A DNA stretch of 64,000 nucleotides from Clostridiales bacterium (GCA_020860385.1 JAJBUK010000043.1:1-64000); one strand, 5' to 3'. Positions 50,466-59,494 are shown, counted from the first letter of the stretch. Numbers and translations are program-made. Notes: generated from the sequence alone by a model not told the origin.

Positions 50466-51905
50466 ATGAAGAAGATTCTCTCTCTGGTGCTTGCTCTGGC
50501 AATGGCACTGTCCCTCGCCGCCTGCGGCGGCAGCAGCAGTGACAGCGGCAGCAGCTCCACCGGCGACAGCTCCAGCTCCGAGGGCAGCAGCACCAGCGAA
50601 AGCAGCAGCTCTGCCGAGGGCAGCGCCGCTGAGTCCGAGGGCGAGGCGGAGGAGACCGGCGGCGATGCCACCGAGGCTGCCGACTCCATCACCCTGTGGA
50701 CCTATCCCATCGGCGGCTGGGGCACTGAGGATACCGTCAACGCGTTGATCGAAGGCTTTACCGCCGCGACCGGCATCTCCGTCACCGTGGAGTACCTGGA
50801 CTACACCAACGGCGATGAGAAGGTCAACACCGCTCTGGCCGCAGGCGAAGGCCCCGACCTGATTATGGAAGGCCCTGAGCGTCTGGTGGCTGACTGGGGC
50901 GCCAGCGGCTACATGGTAGACATCTCCGACCTGCTGGACGACACCGACATCTCCGAGATCAATGAGGCCGCGCTGGCCGCCTGCTATGGCGACGACGGCG
51001 CCGTCTATGAGTATCCTCTGGTTATGACCGCCCACTGCATGGCCATCAACAAGACCGTCTTTGAGGCTGCCGGCGCCATGCAGTACCTGGACGAGGAGAC
51101 CCACCTGTGGAACTCCAGCGAGGACTTCTTCGCAGCAGTCCAGGCCGTCTATGAGTACACCGGCTCCACCGTGGGCGCCATCTACTGCGGCGGCCAGGGC
51201 GGCGACCAGGGCACCCGCGCCATCGTCAACAACCTGTACGGCGGCACCTTCGCCAGCGAGGATCACACCTCCTACACCTGGAACTCTGAGGAGAACATCA
51301 AGGCCCTGCAGGCTCTGGTGGATTGTGAAGGCATCGAGTTCGACGCCTCCATCGTCGGCGGCGACGAAATCGCTCAGTTCTATCAGGGCACCCTGAACAT
51401 GGCCTTCTGCTGGAACATCGCCCAGCAGCTGGATCCCAACACCGCAGGCACCGGCTCCGGCCTGACCCTGAGCGGCGACGAGATTTTGTTCATGGCCTTC
51501 CCCACCGAGGACGGCTCTGACCCCGAGCTGTGCGGCGGCATCTGGGGCTTCGGCATCTTCGACAACGGCGACGACGCCAAGATCGAGGCTGCCAAGCAGT
51601 TCATTCAGTACATGTGCGACTCTGAGGCCACTGCCGACGCCGTCACCGCTGCCAACTACTTCGCAGTCCGTGACACCGTGGTGGACGGCACCGTCGATAT
51701 CTCCGACATCTGGGCCGACAACGAAATCATGAACGAGTACAACGTTCTGATGCAGTACCTGGGCGACTACTATCAGGTCACCACCAACTGGACCTCCGCC
51801 CGCTATCAGTGGTGGAATATGCTCCAGGTCATCGGCGCTGGCGGCGACGTGACTGAGGCTGTGGAGACCTACGCCTCCAACGCGGACGCCGGTATCTCCG
51901 AGTAA
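50466..51905 (+). CDS. sugar ABC transporter substrate-binding lipoprotein (SBP family 1)
   Basis: Lipobox ALSLAACGGS; SBP_bac_1-like; Ser/Glu-rich linker. Confidence 0.9.
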   Translation: MKKILSLVLALAMALSLAACGGSSSDSGSSSTGDSSSSEGSSTSESSSSAEGSAAESEGEAEETGGDATEAADSITLWTYPIGGWGTEDTVNALIEGFTAATGISVTVEYLDYTNGDEKVNTALAAGEGPDLIMEGPERLVADWGASGYMVDISDLLDDTDISEINEAALAACYGDDGAVYEYPLVMTAHCMAINKTVFEAAGAMQYLDEETHLWNSSEDFFAAVQAVYEYTGSTVGAIYCGGQGGDQGTRAIVNNLYGGTFASEDHTSYTWNSEENIKALQALVDCEGIEFDASIVGGDEIAQFYQGTLNMAFCWNIAQQLDPNTAGTGSGLTLSGDEILFMAFPTEDGSDPELCGGIWGFGIFDNGDDAKIEAAKQFIQYMCDSEATADAVTAANYFAVRDTVVDGTVDISDIWADNEIMNEYNVLMQYLGDYYQVTTNWTSARYQWWNMLQVIGAGGDVTEAVETYASNADAGISE

Positions 51906-51966
51906 TCTGGCCTTTTCGAGAGGCGAAACCGTCCCTGACAAGCACATAGCAAGTTGATGGGTCGCG

Positions 51967-52005
51967 CACCCCATCCCCGCGCTGCGCGGGGGTGGGGTGT
52001 TTTTT
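51967..52005 (+). terminator. hairpin/attenuator between SBP and permease genes
   Basis: CACCCCATCCCCGCG-ctg-CGCGGGGGTGGGGTG + T-run. Confidence 0.7.
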
Positions 52006-52107
52006 CACAAAGGCAGAGGGAACTGCCTGCGCAATCGTCGGCCGGAAGCCGACAGAGCCTGCTTCCTTCCCTTCAAACCGTTTCTTTTTCAGAGAGGAGC
52101 GTTTTCC

Positions 52108-53019
52108 TTGGCAAATAGCAAGAGCCATCCGGCGACGAGCCGGGCGCTGGTGCGCAGAGAGACCATCTCCGGCTACCTCTTCATGCTGCCCAGCCTGATA
52201 TTCTTTGTCGGCTTCGTGATCATCCCCATGATCCTGTGTATCTACACCTCCTTCTTTGACGCCAACCTGACCGCCAATGGGGAGGACACCTTCATCGGCT
52301 TTGCCAACTATGTGGAGCTGTTTAATGACAGCATTTTCCGCAAGGCCCTGCTGAACACCATCATCATCGTGGTGGTCAGCGTGCCGGTGACCTGCGTCTT
52401 CTCCCTGTGGGTGTCCTCGGTGATTTATAAGCTGAGAGGGTCCCTGCTGTCCTTCTTCCGCTGCGTGTTCTACCTGCCGGTGGTCACCGGTTCCGTGGCT
52501 GTCACCGTGGTGTGGAAGTGGATTTACAGCTACCGTACCGGCGTGCTGAACGATGTGCTGACCGGTATCGGCATTCTTGACGGCAACGTGAACTGGCTGG
52601 GCGACACCAGCACCGCCCTGGCCTGTATCATCGTCATTCTGCTGACTACCTCTGTGGGGCAGCCCATCGTCCTCTATGTGTCCGCCCTGGGCAATGTGGA
52701 CAGCACCCTGATTGAGGCTGCCGAGGTGGACGGCGCTACCGATTTCCAGGTGTTCTGGCGCATCAAGTGGCCTCAGATGATGCCCACCACGCTGTACATC
52801 CTGGTCATCACTACCATCAACAGCTTCCAGTGTTTCGCCCTGATTCAGCTGCTGACCTCCGGCGGACCCACCCACGCTACGGACACGGTGATGTATTACA
52901 TCTACTATTCCGCGTTCAAGCTCTACCGCCTGGGCTACGGCAACGCTATGGGCGTGATTCTGGCTATCTTCATCGCCCTGCTGTCTGCTTTGCAGTTCAA
53001 GCTGGCCGAGGAAAAGTAA
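52108..53019 (+). CDS. sugar ABC transporter permease (MalF-type)
   Basis: EAAEVDGATDFQVFWRIKWPQMMPT; likely TTG start after AGAGAGGAG. Confidence 0.9.
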   Translation: MANSKSHPATSRALVRRETISGYLFMLPSLIFFVGFVIIPMILCIYTSFFDANLTANGEDTFIGFANYVELFNDSIFRKALLNTIIIVVVSVPVTCVFSLWVSSVIYKLRGSLLSFFRCVFYLPVVTGSVAVTVVWKWIYSYRTGVLNDVLTGIGILDGNVNWLGDTSTALACIIVILLTTSVGQPIVLYVSALGNVDSTLIEAAEVDGATDFQVFWRIKWPQMMPTTLYILVITTINSFQCFALIQLLTSGGPTHATDTVMYYIYYSAFKLYRLGYGNAMGVILAIFIALLSALQFKLAEEK

Positions 53020-53031
53020 GGGGGTGCCGGT

Positions 53032-53922
53032 ATGAAGTCAAATGTGAAAAGCAAGCATCCCAGCGCGTACAAGGTGATTTCGCTGATCGTTCTGATTATC
53101 TTCGCGATTCTCTTCCTGTTCCCGCTGTACTGGATCATCACCGGCGCGTTCAAGCCCACTACGGACATCTACTCCGCAGATACGGTGTGGTGGCCTACCC
53201 AGTGGGTGACGACAAACTTTGAAAAGCTGTTCGCCAACCGCTCTGCGCCCCTCTTCACCATTGGAAGCCTGGAAGGGCCCACTGTGCCTGCCGCCATTCG
53301 CTGGCTCATCAACAGCGTGTTCATGTCCGTCATGGCCATGCTCCTGACCTGCATCACCGCCTCCATGGCCGGTTATGCCCTGGCGAAGAAGCGGTTCATC
53401 GGGCGGGGCGTGGTGTTTACCCTCATCGTCTGCGCCATGGCCCTGCCGAAGCAGGTTATCCTGATTCCCCTGATTCGTGAGATTTCCGCCATGGGGCTTT
53501 ACAACAGCCTGTGGGCCGTCATCCTGCCCACGGTAGGCTGGCCCTTCGGCGTATTCCTGATGAAGCAGTTCAGCGAAGGCGTCCCCGGCGAAATGCTGGA
53601 GGCCGCCCGCATCGACGGCGCAGGGGAGGCGCAAACCTTCGTGCAAATCGTCATGCCCCTCATCAAGCCGGGCATCGGCGCGCTGGCTATCTTCACCTTC
53701 ATCAACAGCTGGAACGACTATTTCACGCAGCTGATTATGCTGACCAGCAGCGCAAACTACTCCATCGCCGTCGGCATCTCCACCCTCCAGGGGGACAGCT
53801 CCACGGACTTTGGCATCCTCATGGCCGGCGCTGCGCTGGCCGCCGTACCCATCATCACCGTGTTCCTGATTTTCCAGAAGTACTTCACCCAGGGCATTAC
53901 CATGGGCGCCGTCAAGGGCTGA
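53032..53922 (+). CDS. carbohydrate ABC transporter permease (MalG-type)
   Basis: EMLEAARIDGAGEAQTFVQIVMPLIKPGIGALAIFTFINSWNDY. Confidence 0.93.
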   Translation: MKSNVKSKHPSAYKVISLIVLIIFAILFLFPLYWIITGAFKPTTDIYSADTVWWPTQWVTTNFEKLFANRSAPLFTIGSLEGPTVPAAIRWLINSVFMSVMAMLLTCITASMAGYALAKKRFIGRGVVFTLIVCAMALPKQVILIPLIREISAMGLYNSLWAVILPTVGWPFGVFLMKQFSEGVPGEMLEAARIDGAGEAQTFVQIVMPLIKPGIGALAIFTFINSWNDYFTQLIMLTSSANYSIAVGISTLQGDSSTDFGILMAGAALAAVPIITVFLIFQKYFTQGITMGAVKG

Positions 53923-53968
53923 TTTACAGGATGTTCCGATTATGAGCGTTCCTGGAACAACGTGCCGT

Positions 53969-54006
53969 TTGGGAGGTACGGCGCGGTGCCGTACCTCCCA
54001 ATTTTA
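53969..54006 (+). terminator. terminator after the malG-type gene
   Basis: 14-bp perfect stem TTGGGAGGTACGGC/GCCGTACCTCCCAA + TTTTAA. Confidence 0.8.
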
Positions 54007-54029
54007 ATGATTTTCAACAATTATGAATA

Positions 54030-54188
54030 GGGAACCCCTGAACAAATGCACTTCGGCGTCTTGCGGTAAATTTACGCCATAAATGCGTTGCAAAATCTTG
54101 AAATCCGTCAGGATTCCTGCGCTTTTGCGCCTTTTTCTGACGCAAATTTCCTCGCAATCCGCTCTCGTCCATTTATTCAGAGGTTCCC
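54030..54188. mobile_element. MITE-like element: 159 bp with 19-bp terminal inverted repeats flanked by TA
   Basis: GGGAACCCCTGAACAAATG ... CATTTATTCAGAGGTTCCC (17/19 complementary), TA at 54028-54029 and 54189-54190. Confidence 0.6.
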
Positions 54189-54213
54189 TAGGACAAGGAA
54201 AAGGAGATTCAAC

Positions 54214-55143
54214 ATGAAGGACATCACCAGGTATCAAGGTATCATTCCTGCGTTTTATGCCTGCTACGATAAGGACGGGGAGGTCTCTCCCTCCGCCGTC
54301 CAGGCCCTGACCCGCCACCTGGCGGCCAAGGGGGTCAAGGGGGTCTATGTGGGCGGCTCCTCCGGCGAGTGCATCTACCAGTCCGTGGCCGAACGCAAGC
54401 TGATACTGGAGAACGTTATGGAGGCCGCAGAGGGGAAGCTGACGGTCATCGCCCATATCGCCTGCAATAACACCCGTGATTCCGTGGAACTGGCCCGTCA
54501 CGCTGAAAGCCTGGGCGTGGACGCTATCGCGGCCATCCCGCCCATCTACTTCCACCTGCCGGACTACGCCATCGCCAAATATTGGAACGACATGAGTGCA
54601 GCTGCCCCTAACACGGATTTTGTGATTTACAACATTCCCCAGCTGGCGGGCGTGTCCCTGACCATGCCTCTGTTTCGGGAGATGCTAAAAAATCCCAACG
54701 TGACCGCCGTGAAGAACTCCTCCATGCCGGTGCAGGACATCCAGATGTTCAAGGATGAGGGCACCCGGGGAGGCCGCCCCTTCGTGGTGTTCAACGGCCC
54801 GGACGAGCAGCTGGTGTCCGGCCTGGCTATGGGGGCCGACGGCGGTATCGGCGGCACCTACGGCTATATGCCGGAGCTGTATCTGAAGCTGTTCGACCTG
54901 GTGAAGGCCGGGGACATCGTCAACGCAAGGGCGCTGCAATACGACGTGGACAACATCATCTACGCTACCTGCGCCACCAAGGGCAATATGTACGCCGTCA
55001 TTAAGGAGATCCTCCGCCGCCGGGAAGGGCTGGACATCGGCGGTGTCCGGGAACCGCTGTACAACCTGGTACCGGAGGACGAGGAGCAGGTGGCAACCTG
55101 CGTGGCTATGGTGGACGCCGCCATGGAAAAGTGGGTCGGCTGA
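54214..55143 (+). CDS. nanA: N-acetylneuraminate lyase-like DHDPS-family aldolase
   Basis: GVYVGGSSGECIYQSVAERK, FVIYNIPQLAGVSL, VTAVKNSSMPVQD, FNGPDEQLVSGLAMGADGGIGGTYG. Confidence 0.9.
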   Translation: MKDITRYQGIIPAFYACYDKDGEVSPSAVQALTRHLAAKGVKGVYVGGSSGECIYQSVAERKLILENVMEAAEGKLTVIAHIACNNTRDSVELARHAESLGVDAIAAIPPIYFHLPDYAIAKYWNDMSAAAPNTDFVIYNIPQLAGVSLTMPLFREMLKNPNVTAVKNSSMPVQDIQMFKDEGTRGGRPFVVFNGPDEQLVSGLAMGADGGIGGTYGYMPELYLKLFDLVKAGDIVNARALQYDVDNIIYATCATKGNMYAVIKEILRRREGLDIGGVREPLYNLVPEDEEQVATCVAMVDAAMEKWVG

Positions 55144-55466
55144 ACAGGCAGGACGCGAAAGAAATCCGCTTTATACTCCGTTGATGTTGACGGAGCGGGG
55201 CTTCCAATCTTATAACGCCGATGAGCGAGGGGCTGCTGAATGGAAGGCAGGCCCTCGCTGCGTTGTTGGACAGGGATACGCCAAAATTGCCCTTTCAGCC
55301 GGATAAAAGGTGCGAAATCTCCCCACTTTCGCCCTTGACAGTAAGGGGAAAAATGCCTATACTGTTAGTATTGTAGCTTCGTGCGACAATGTTTCGTTCA
55401 TTCAGCCTGCCCTGGGCCGTAACAGGCCCTCCCGGCAGGCGTTCATGCAGAAGGAATGGTGTCATT

Positions 55467-55943
55467 ATGTCAAACCCCGTAAAGCTTACGCCTCAGCATT
55501 TGAAAGAGCTGCAGGATGAAATGGTATGGATGAAAACGGTCCGCGAGAAGGAAGTGGCTGACCTGATTAAGGAAGCCCGCTCCTTCGGCGACCTGTCGGA
55601 GAACTCGGAATATGATGAGGCGAAGGACCAGCAGGGCAAGCTGTACTCCCGTGAGGCGGAGGTGCAGGCCATCCTGGACAACTATGTGCTGATCGACGAA
55701 AGCACGATGGACGATACCTCCGTTGCCGTCGGCGGCTCCGTCAAGGTGTTGGATGAGGAGTTCGATGAGGAACTGGAGTTCCGCATTGTTGGCACCCAGG
55801 AGGCGGACTCCATGGATGGCCGCATCTCGGAGGAATCCCCCTTCGGCAAGGCGTTGCTGGGCAAGCACGTTGGGGACAGCGTGAAGGTTCATGCGCCCGC
55901 CGGTGAGTTTACCTATCGAATTCTGGAAATCAGCAACAGCTGA
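55467..55943 (+). CDS. greA: transcription elongation factor GreA
   Basis: KEVADLIKEARSFGDLSENSEYDEAKDQQ; ESPFGKALLGKHVGDSVKV. Confidence 0.95.
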   Translation: MSNPVKLTPQHLKELQDEMVWMKTVREKEVADLIKEARSFGDLSENSEYDEAKDQQGKLYSREAEVQAILDNYVLIDESTMDDTSVAVGGSVKVLDEEFDEELEFRIVGTQEADSMDGRISEESPFGKALLGKHVGDSVKVHAPAGEFTYRILEISNS

Positions 55944-56037
55944 TTGCATCGTCATACAACCCTGAAACTGCCCCACCTGGCCGCTCGTGGGGCGTTTCTA
56001 TCGTACCAAACAGGAAGCGGCAGAATGGAGAGAGCAT

Positions 56038-57531
56038 ATGGCTAAGAAATTCCAGCCGGAATCGGAGCAGAGCCTGTCGGAGATTTTGCAAATTCGCCGG
56101 GACAAGCTGACCGCCTTGCAGGAGGCGGGCCGCGACCCCTATCGGGAGACCAAATACGATGTGACCCACCACGCCGCCGACATCAACGACCATTATGAGG
56201 AGATGGAGGGCCAAATCGTCTCCCTGGCGGGTCGCCTGATGAGCAAGCGGGGCATGGGCAAGGTGTCTTTCTGCGACCTCCAGGACAACTCCGGCCGCAT
56301 CCAGCTCTACGTCCGCCGGGATTTGGTGGGCGAGGAGGAATATGCCTGGTTCAAGAAGTGTGACATTGGCGACATTGTGGGCGTCAGGGGAGAGGTGTTT
56401 AAGACGGAGAAGGGGCAGATTTCTGTCCGGGCCAGCAGCGTCACTCTGCTGTCCAAGAGTTTGCAGCCCCTGCCGGAAAAGTTCCACGGCCTCACCGACC
56501 GGGAGACCCGGTACCGCCAGCGGTATGTGGACTTAATCGTCAACCCTGAGGTGAAGGATACCTTTGTGAAGCGCAGCATGATTATGCGGGAACTGCGCGC
56601 CTTCCTGAATGGCCGCGGCTTCCTGGAGGTGGATACCCCCATCCTGACCCCCTTCGAAATCGGCGCTGCCGCCCGTCCCTTCTATACCCATCACAACACC
56701 CTGGATATGGATATGGTGCTGCGCATTGAGACGGAGCTTTACCTGAAGCGTCTCATCGTCGGCGGCATGGAGCGGGTGTATGAGGTAGGACGCATTTTCC
56801 GCAACGAAGGCATGGACCCCAAGCATAACCCGGAGTTCACCACCATTGAGCTGTACCAGGCATACACCGACTTTCACGGCATGATGGATTTGGTGGAGGA
56901 TATGATGAAGACCGTGGCGCAGAACGTCTGCGGCTCCCTGGTGATTCCCTATCAGGGCCAGGAAATCGACCTGGGGCACTGGGAGCGGCTGACCATGGTG
57001 GAGGCGGTGAAGAAGTACAGCGGCGTGAACTATGCCGACTGGGCCACCGATGAGGACGCCATCGCCTGCGCAAAGGCGCACAACATCGAGTTGCCGGAGC
57101 TTCCCACGAAGGGAGCCATCCTGGCGGAGTTCTTTGACGCCTATGTGGAGGATAAGCTGATTCAGCCCACCTTTATCTATGATTACCCGGTGGAGAACAG
57201 CCCCCTGGCGAAGCGGAAGCCGGATGACCCCATGTTTACCGAGCGGTTTGAGTACTTCATCAACGCTACCGAGTTCGGCAACGCCTTCTCTGAGCTGAAC
57301 GACCCCATCGACCAGCGGGGACGTTTTGAAAAGCAGGTCGCTGACCGCAAGGCCCTGGAGCCGGACAGCAAGGCGCAGGTGGATTATGATTACATCAACG
57401 CCCTGGAGTACGGTATGCCACCTACGGGGGGCCTGGGCTTCGGCGTGGATCGGCTGGTGATGCTGCTGACGGACAGCGCGAGCATTCGGGATGTGCTGTT
57501 GTTCCCGACGATGAAGCCCATCGACCAGTAA
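56038..57531 (+). CDS. lysS: lysyl-tRNA synthetase (class II)
   Basis: RRDKLTALQEAGRDPY, YRQRYVDLIVNPEV, EVGRIFRNEGMDPKHNPEFTTIELYQAY, GFGVDRLVMLLTD. Confidence 0.97.
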   Translation: MAKKFQPESEQSLSEILQIRRDKLTALQEAGRDPYRETKYDVTHHAADINDHYEEMEGQIVSLAGRLMSKRGMGKVSFCDLQDNSGRIQLYVRRDLVGEEEYAWFKKCDIGDIVGVRGEVFKTEKGQISVRASSVTLLSKSLQPLPEKFHGLTDRETRYRQRYVDLIVNPEVKDTFVKRSMIMRELRAFLNGRGFLEVDTPILTPFEIGAAARPFYTHHNTLDMDMVLRIETELYLKRLIVGGMERVYEVGRIFRNEGMDPKHNPEFTTIELYQAYTDFHGMMDLVEDMMKTVAQNVCGSLVIPYQGQEIDLGHWERLTMVEAVKKYSGVNYADWATDEDAIACAKAHNIELPELPTKGAILAEFFDAYVEDKLIQPTFIYDYPVENSPLAKRKPDDPMFTERFEYFINATEFGNAFSELNDPIDQRGRFEKQVADRKALEPDSKAQVDYDYINALEYGMPPTGGLGFGVDRLVMLLTDSASIRDVLLFPTMKPIDQ

Positions 57532-57797
57532 ATCCACAGTATATAGTGTTTGCACTTGGTAAATTCAACTATATATTGTATAATATCTCTGGCGTCATCC
57601 CCGCGTTGACAGCAATTTGACAGCAAAATTTTGAAGAATGACGCATCGTTATGAAGCGTTGTGTATTTCAGGCGAAACTGCATAAGGGTCAGGCAAGACC
57701 TGTGAGCACTTCTTGGAGCAATCTGGGGAGTGCTCTTTTTTCGTCCGGGCGGTCAGCTTCTGTCAGACAGTCAAATCAAAATCAGGAGGATACCACC

Positions 57798-58061
57798 ATG
57801 AGCAACAACTACAAACCCATCAAAAGCATGAAAGAGGTTCCCGACCAACTGCGAAAACTGCGGCGGGAGTACATCCGCTATCAGCAGGCAGAGCTGATCT
57901 ACAGCCTGTCCCATAAGAAGCTGCTGGAGCTGGCAAGCGAAGCCGGAGCCATTTACCGCTTTGACAGTACTGTTCTCATCAACAGAGAGATTTTTGACAC
58001 CTATCTGGAACGGTTTCACGAACCGGCAACCAGGCATGACAAGGACGGTGATGACGAGTGA
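57798..58061 (+). CDS. DUF6462-like/excisionase-like small protein
   Basis: MSNNYKPIKSMKEVPDQLRKLRREY...VLINREIFDTYL; AGGAGG RBS. Confidence 0.7.
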   Translation: MSNNYKPIKSMKEVPDQLRKLRREYIRYQQAELIYSLSHKKLLELASEAGAIYRFDSTVLINREIFDTYLERFHEPATRHDKDGDDE

Positions 58062-58303
58062 GCGGCGACGTGTGGATGTTTTCTGACCAGATCGACGATG
58101 AGGATATGGAGTTTATGCACCACGAATTTGTGACCTACAACATGGCCTGCGATTACTACCGGCTGGGGCTAAAGCCTGTCACCCGTATGGCGCATGAATG
58201 TGGGGCAGTCTACAAAATCGGCAAGAAGGTGCTGATACGGCGGAGCATTTTTGAGGCATACCTGCGGGAACAGAGAAAGGTTGATGGTGAAAATAATGGC
58301 TGA
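58058..58303 (+). CDS. DUF6462-like/excisionase-like small protein (paralogue of upstream gene)
   Basis: DYYRLGLKPVTRMAHECGAVYKIGKKVLIRRSIFEAYL; 4-nt overlap. Confidence 0.7.
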   Translation: MSGDVWMFSDQIDDEDMEFMHHEFVTYNMACDYYRLGLKPVTRMAHECGAVYKIGKKVLIRRSIFEAYLREQRKVDGENNG

Positions 58304-58673
58304 ATGGGAGAAACGCATCTGCGAGAACGGAATTGATTATGTGCTGGTTGGGGATTATTACGTCCCAGATCTGAAGCTGCCGGAGGAAAAGCGCTCCATC
58401 GGACGCTGGGGGCGGTTGCACCGGGAATACCTGAAGGAGAACCGGCCATTCCTCTACACCGATATGGTGATCTCCGGTGAGATATGGACGTACCTGGCCG
58501 ATCTGAACGAACAGGCACAGGAACGGCTGGAGCTTATCATCGAACAGATGAAAGAGGCCGAAAGCGTGAACGAGGACATGAAGCGCCGTGACCAGATGGG
58601 TTGGATAGGTGCTATGAACAGTATCCGCAACCGGGCGGAGGAGATCATCAAGGCAGAGATGATTGATTTGTAA
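58296..58673 (+). CDS. tnpV: transposon-encoded protein TnpV
   Basis: YVPDLKLPEEKRSIGRWGRLHREYLKENRPFLYTDMVISGEIWTYLADLNEQAQERLELIIEQM...MNSIRNRAEEIIKAEMI. Confidence 0.85.
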   Translation: MAEWEKRICENGIDYVLVGDYYVPDLKLPEEKRSIGRWGRLHREYLKENRPFLYTDMVISGEIWTYLADLNEQAQERLELIIEQMKEAESVNEDMKRRDQMGWIGAMNSIRNRAEEIIKAEMIDL

Positions 58674-58682
58674 GACCATATA

Positions 58683-58727
58683 AAGCAGGGGAAGTCGTCT
58701 CTTTTGAGGCGGCTTCTTCTGCTTTTC
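58683..58727 (+). terminator. imperfect hairpin terminator after tnpV
   Basis: AAGCAGgGGAAG...CTTCttCTGCTT followed by TT. Confidence 0.5.
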
Positions 58728-58745
58728 TGGTGAAAAATATCAAAA

Positions 58746-58819
58746 GTAGCCCTATTGGGGCTACCTAAATAGCCCTACTGGGGCCACTACAAAACTGCAA
58801 ATGCCTGTTAAAATGGCAT
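58746..58819. repeat. dyad-promoter cassette copy 1
   Basis: GTAGCCC/GGGCTAC and GCCC/GGGC dyads, CACTAC 58785-58790, N18, TAAAAT 58809-58814 inside ATGCC/GGCAT. Confidence 0.65.
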
Positions 58820-58881
58820 ATGAAAAGGCACCCGTGAAGGGAAATACAAGCCAGGCGTGAAAGCCATATGTCTGAAAAGTA

Positions 58882-58947
58882 ATACTGCTGGTACCATTGA
58901 AGTTGTACCAACAGTATCACTACAGAAAAACGGATATTTGATATAAT
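58882..58947. repeat. dyad-promoter cassette copy 2
   Basis: ATACTG-ct-GGTAC/GTACC-aa-CAGTAT-type dyad, CACTAC 58918-58923, N18, TATAAT 58942-58947. Confidence 0.65.
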
Positions 58948-59024
58948 TGGACTATAGAGGCTTACAGCAATAAACCAATATAGCCAATATAGCAAGAGCT
59001 TCCTTTGGCTTCGAAAAGACCAAA

Positions 59025-59098
59025 AGTAGACCTATTGGTGCTACCTGGTAGCACTATCAGTGCCACTACAAGGTCGTACATCCCTGCTATAATGGGAT
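59025..59098. repeat. dyad-promoter cassette copy 3
   Basis: GTAG.ACC/GGT.CTAC and GCACT/AGTGC dyads, CACTAC 59064-59069, N18, TATAAT 59088-59093 inside ATCCC/GGGAT. Confidence 0.65.
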
Positions 59099-59368
59099 AT
59101 GAAAAGCGGCAACAAGTAATCGCTGCGGTTTTTCCAGCCAAGGCAACAAGGCTGTAAAAATACTACAACTTCATATACATTCTTCAGGTACAAAACTGTC
59201 TTGAATAGCCTGCACAGCGGCACGCCAGGATGTCGGGAACCCGACGGAGCGACCCTGCCGACTGAAAATGCCGGACTGCACCCGGCGGGGCGACAACGCA
59301 GGGCAGAGATCATGATACTTCCGTAATTCGCGGCCCGGCTACAAGGAAGGCGGGGAGGTGAAATTCCT

Positions 59369-59494
59369 ATGGAGCAGCCCAGCAAGCTGCCGCCTGAATG
59401 TATTCCCGTTAGCTCTGGGGCGTCGTGGACAAATAAGGGTTTGACATACGATTCGAGGGAGCCGCTTTCTGCGGTTCTCTACTACATGGGTTGA
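59369..59494 (+). CDS. candidate 41-aa small protein
   Basis: MEQPSKLPPECIPVSSGASWTNKGLTYDSREPLSAVLYYMG*; GGGGAGGTG upstream; below the ORF-track length cutoff. Confidence 0.4.
   Translation: MEQPSKLPPECIPVSSGASWTNKGLTYDSREPLSAVLYYMG

Noticed and set aside
50382-51974. 530-aa minus-strand ORF
   Set aside because: Antisense to the sugar SBP gene.
58746-59098. CRISPR array interpretation of the repeated cassettes
   Set aside because: Repeats are diverged, unequally spaced (133 and 146 bp) and contain promoter-like boxes; no spacers of constant size and no cas genes in the window.
59461-59490. Group II intron domain V resemblance (GAGCCG...CGGTTC)
   Set aside because: Only a short 7-8 bp stem with a 5-nt loop; no AGC triad/bulge pattern of domain V, no intron-encoded RT nearby.
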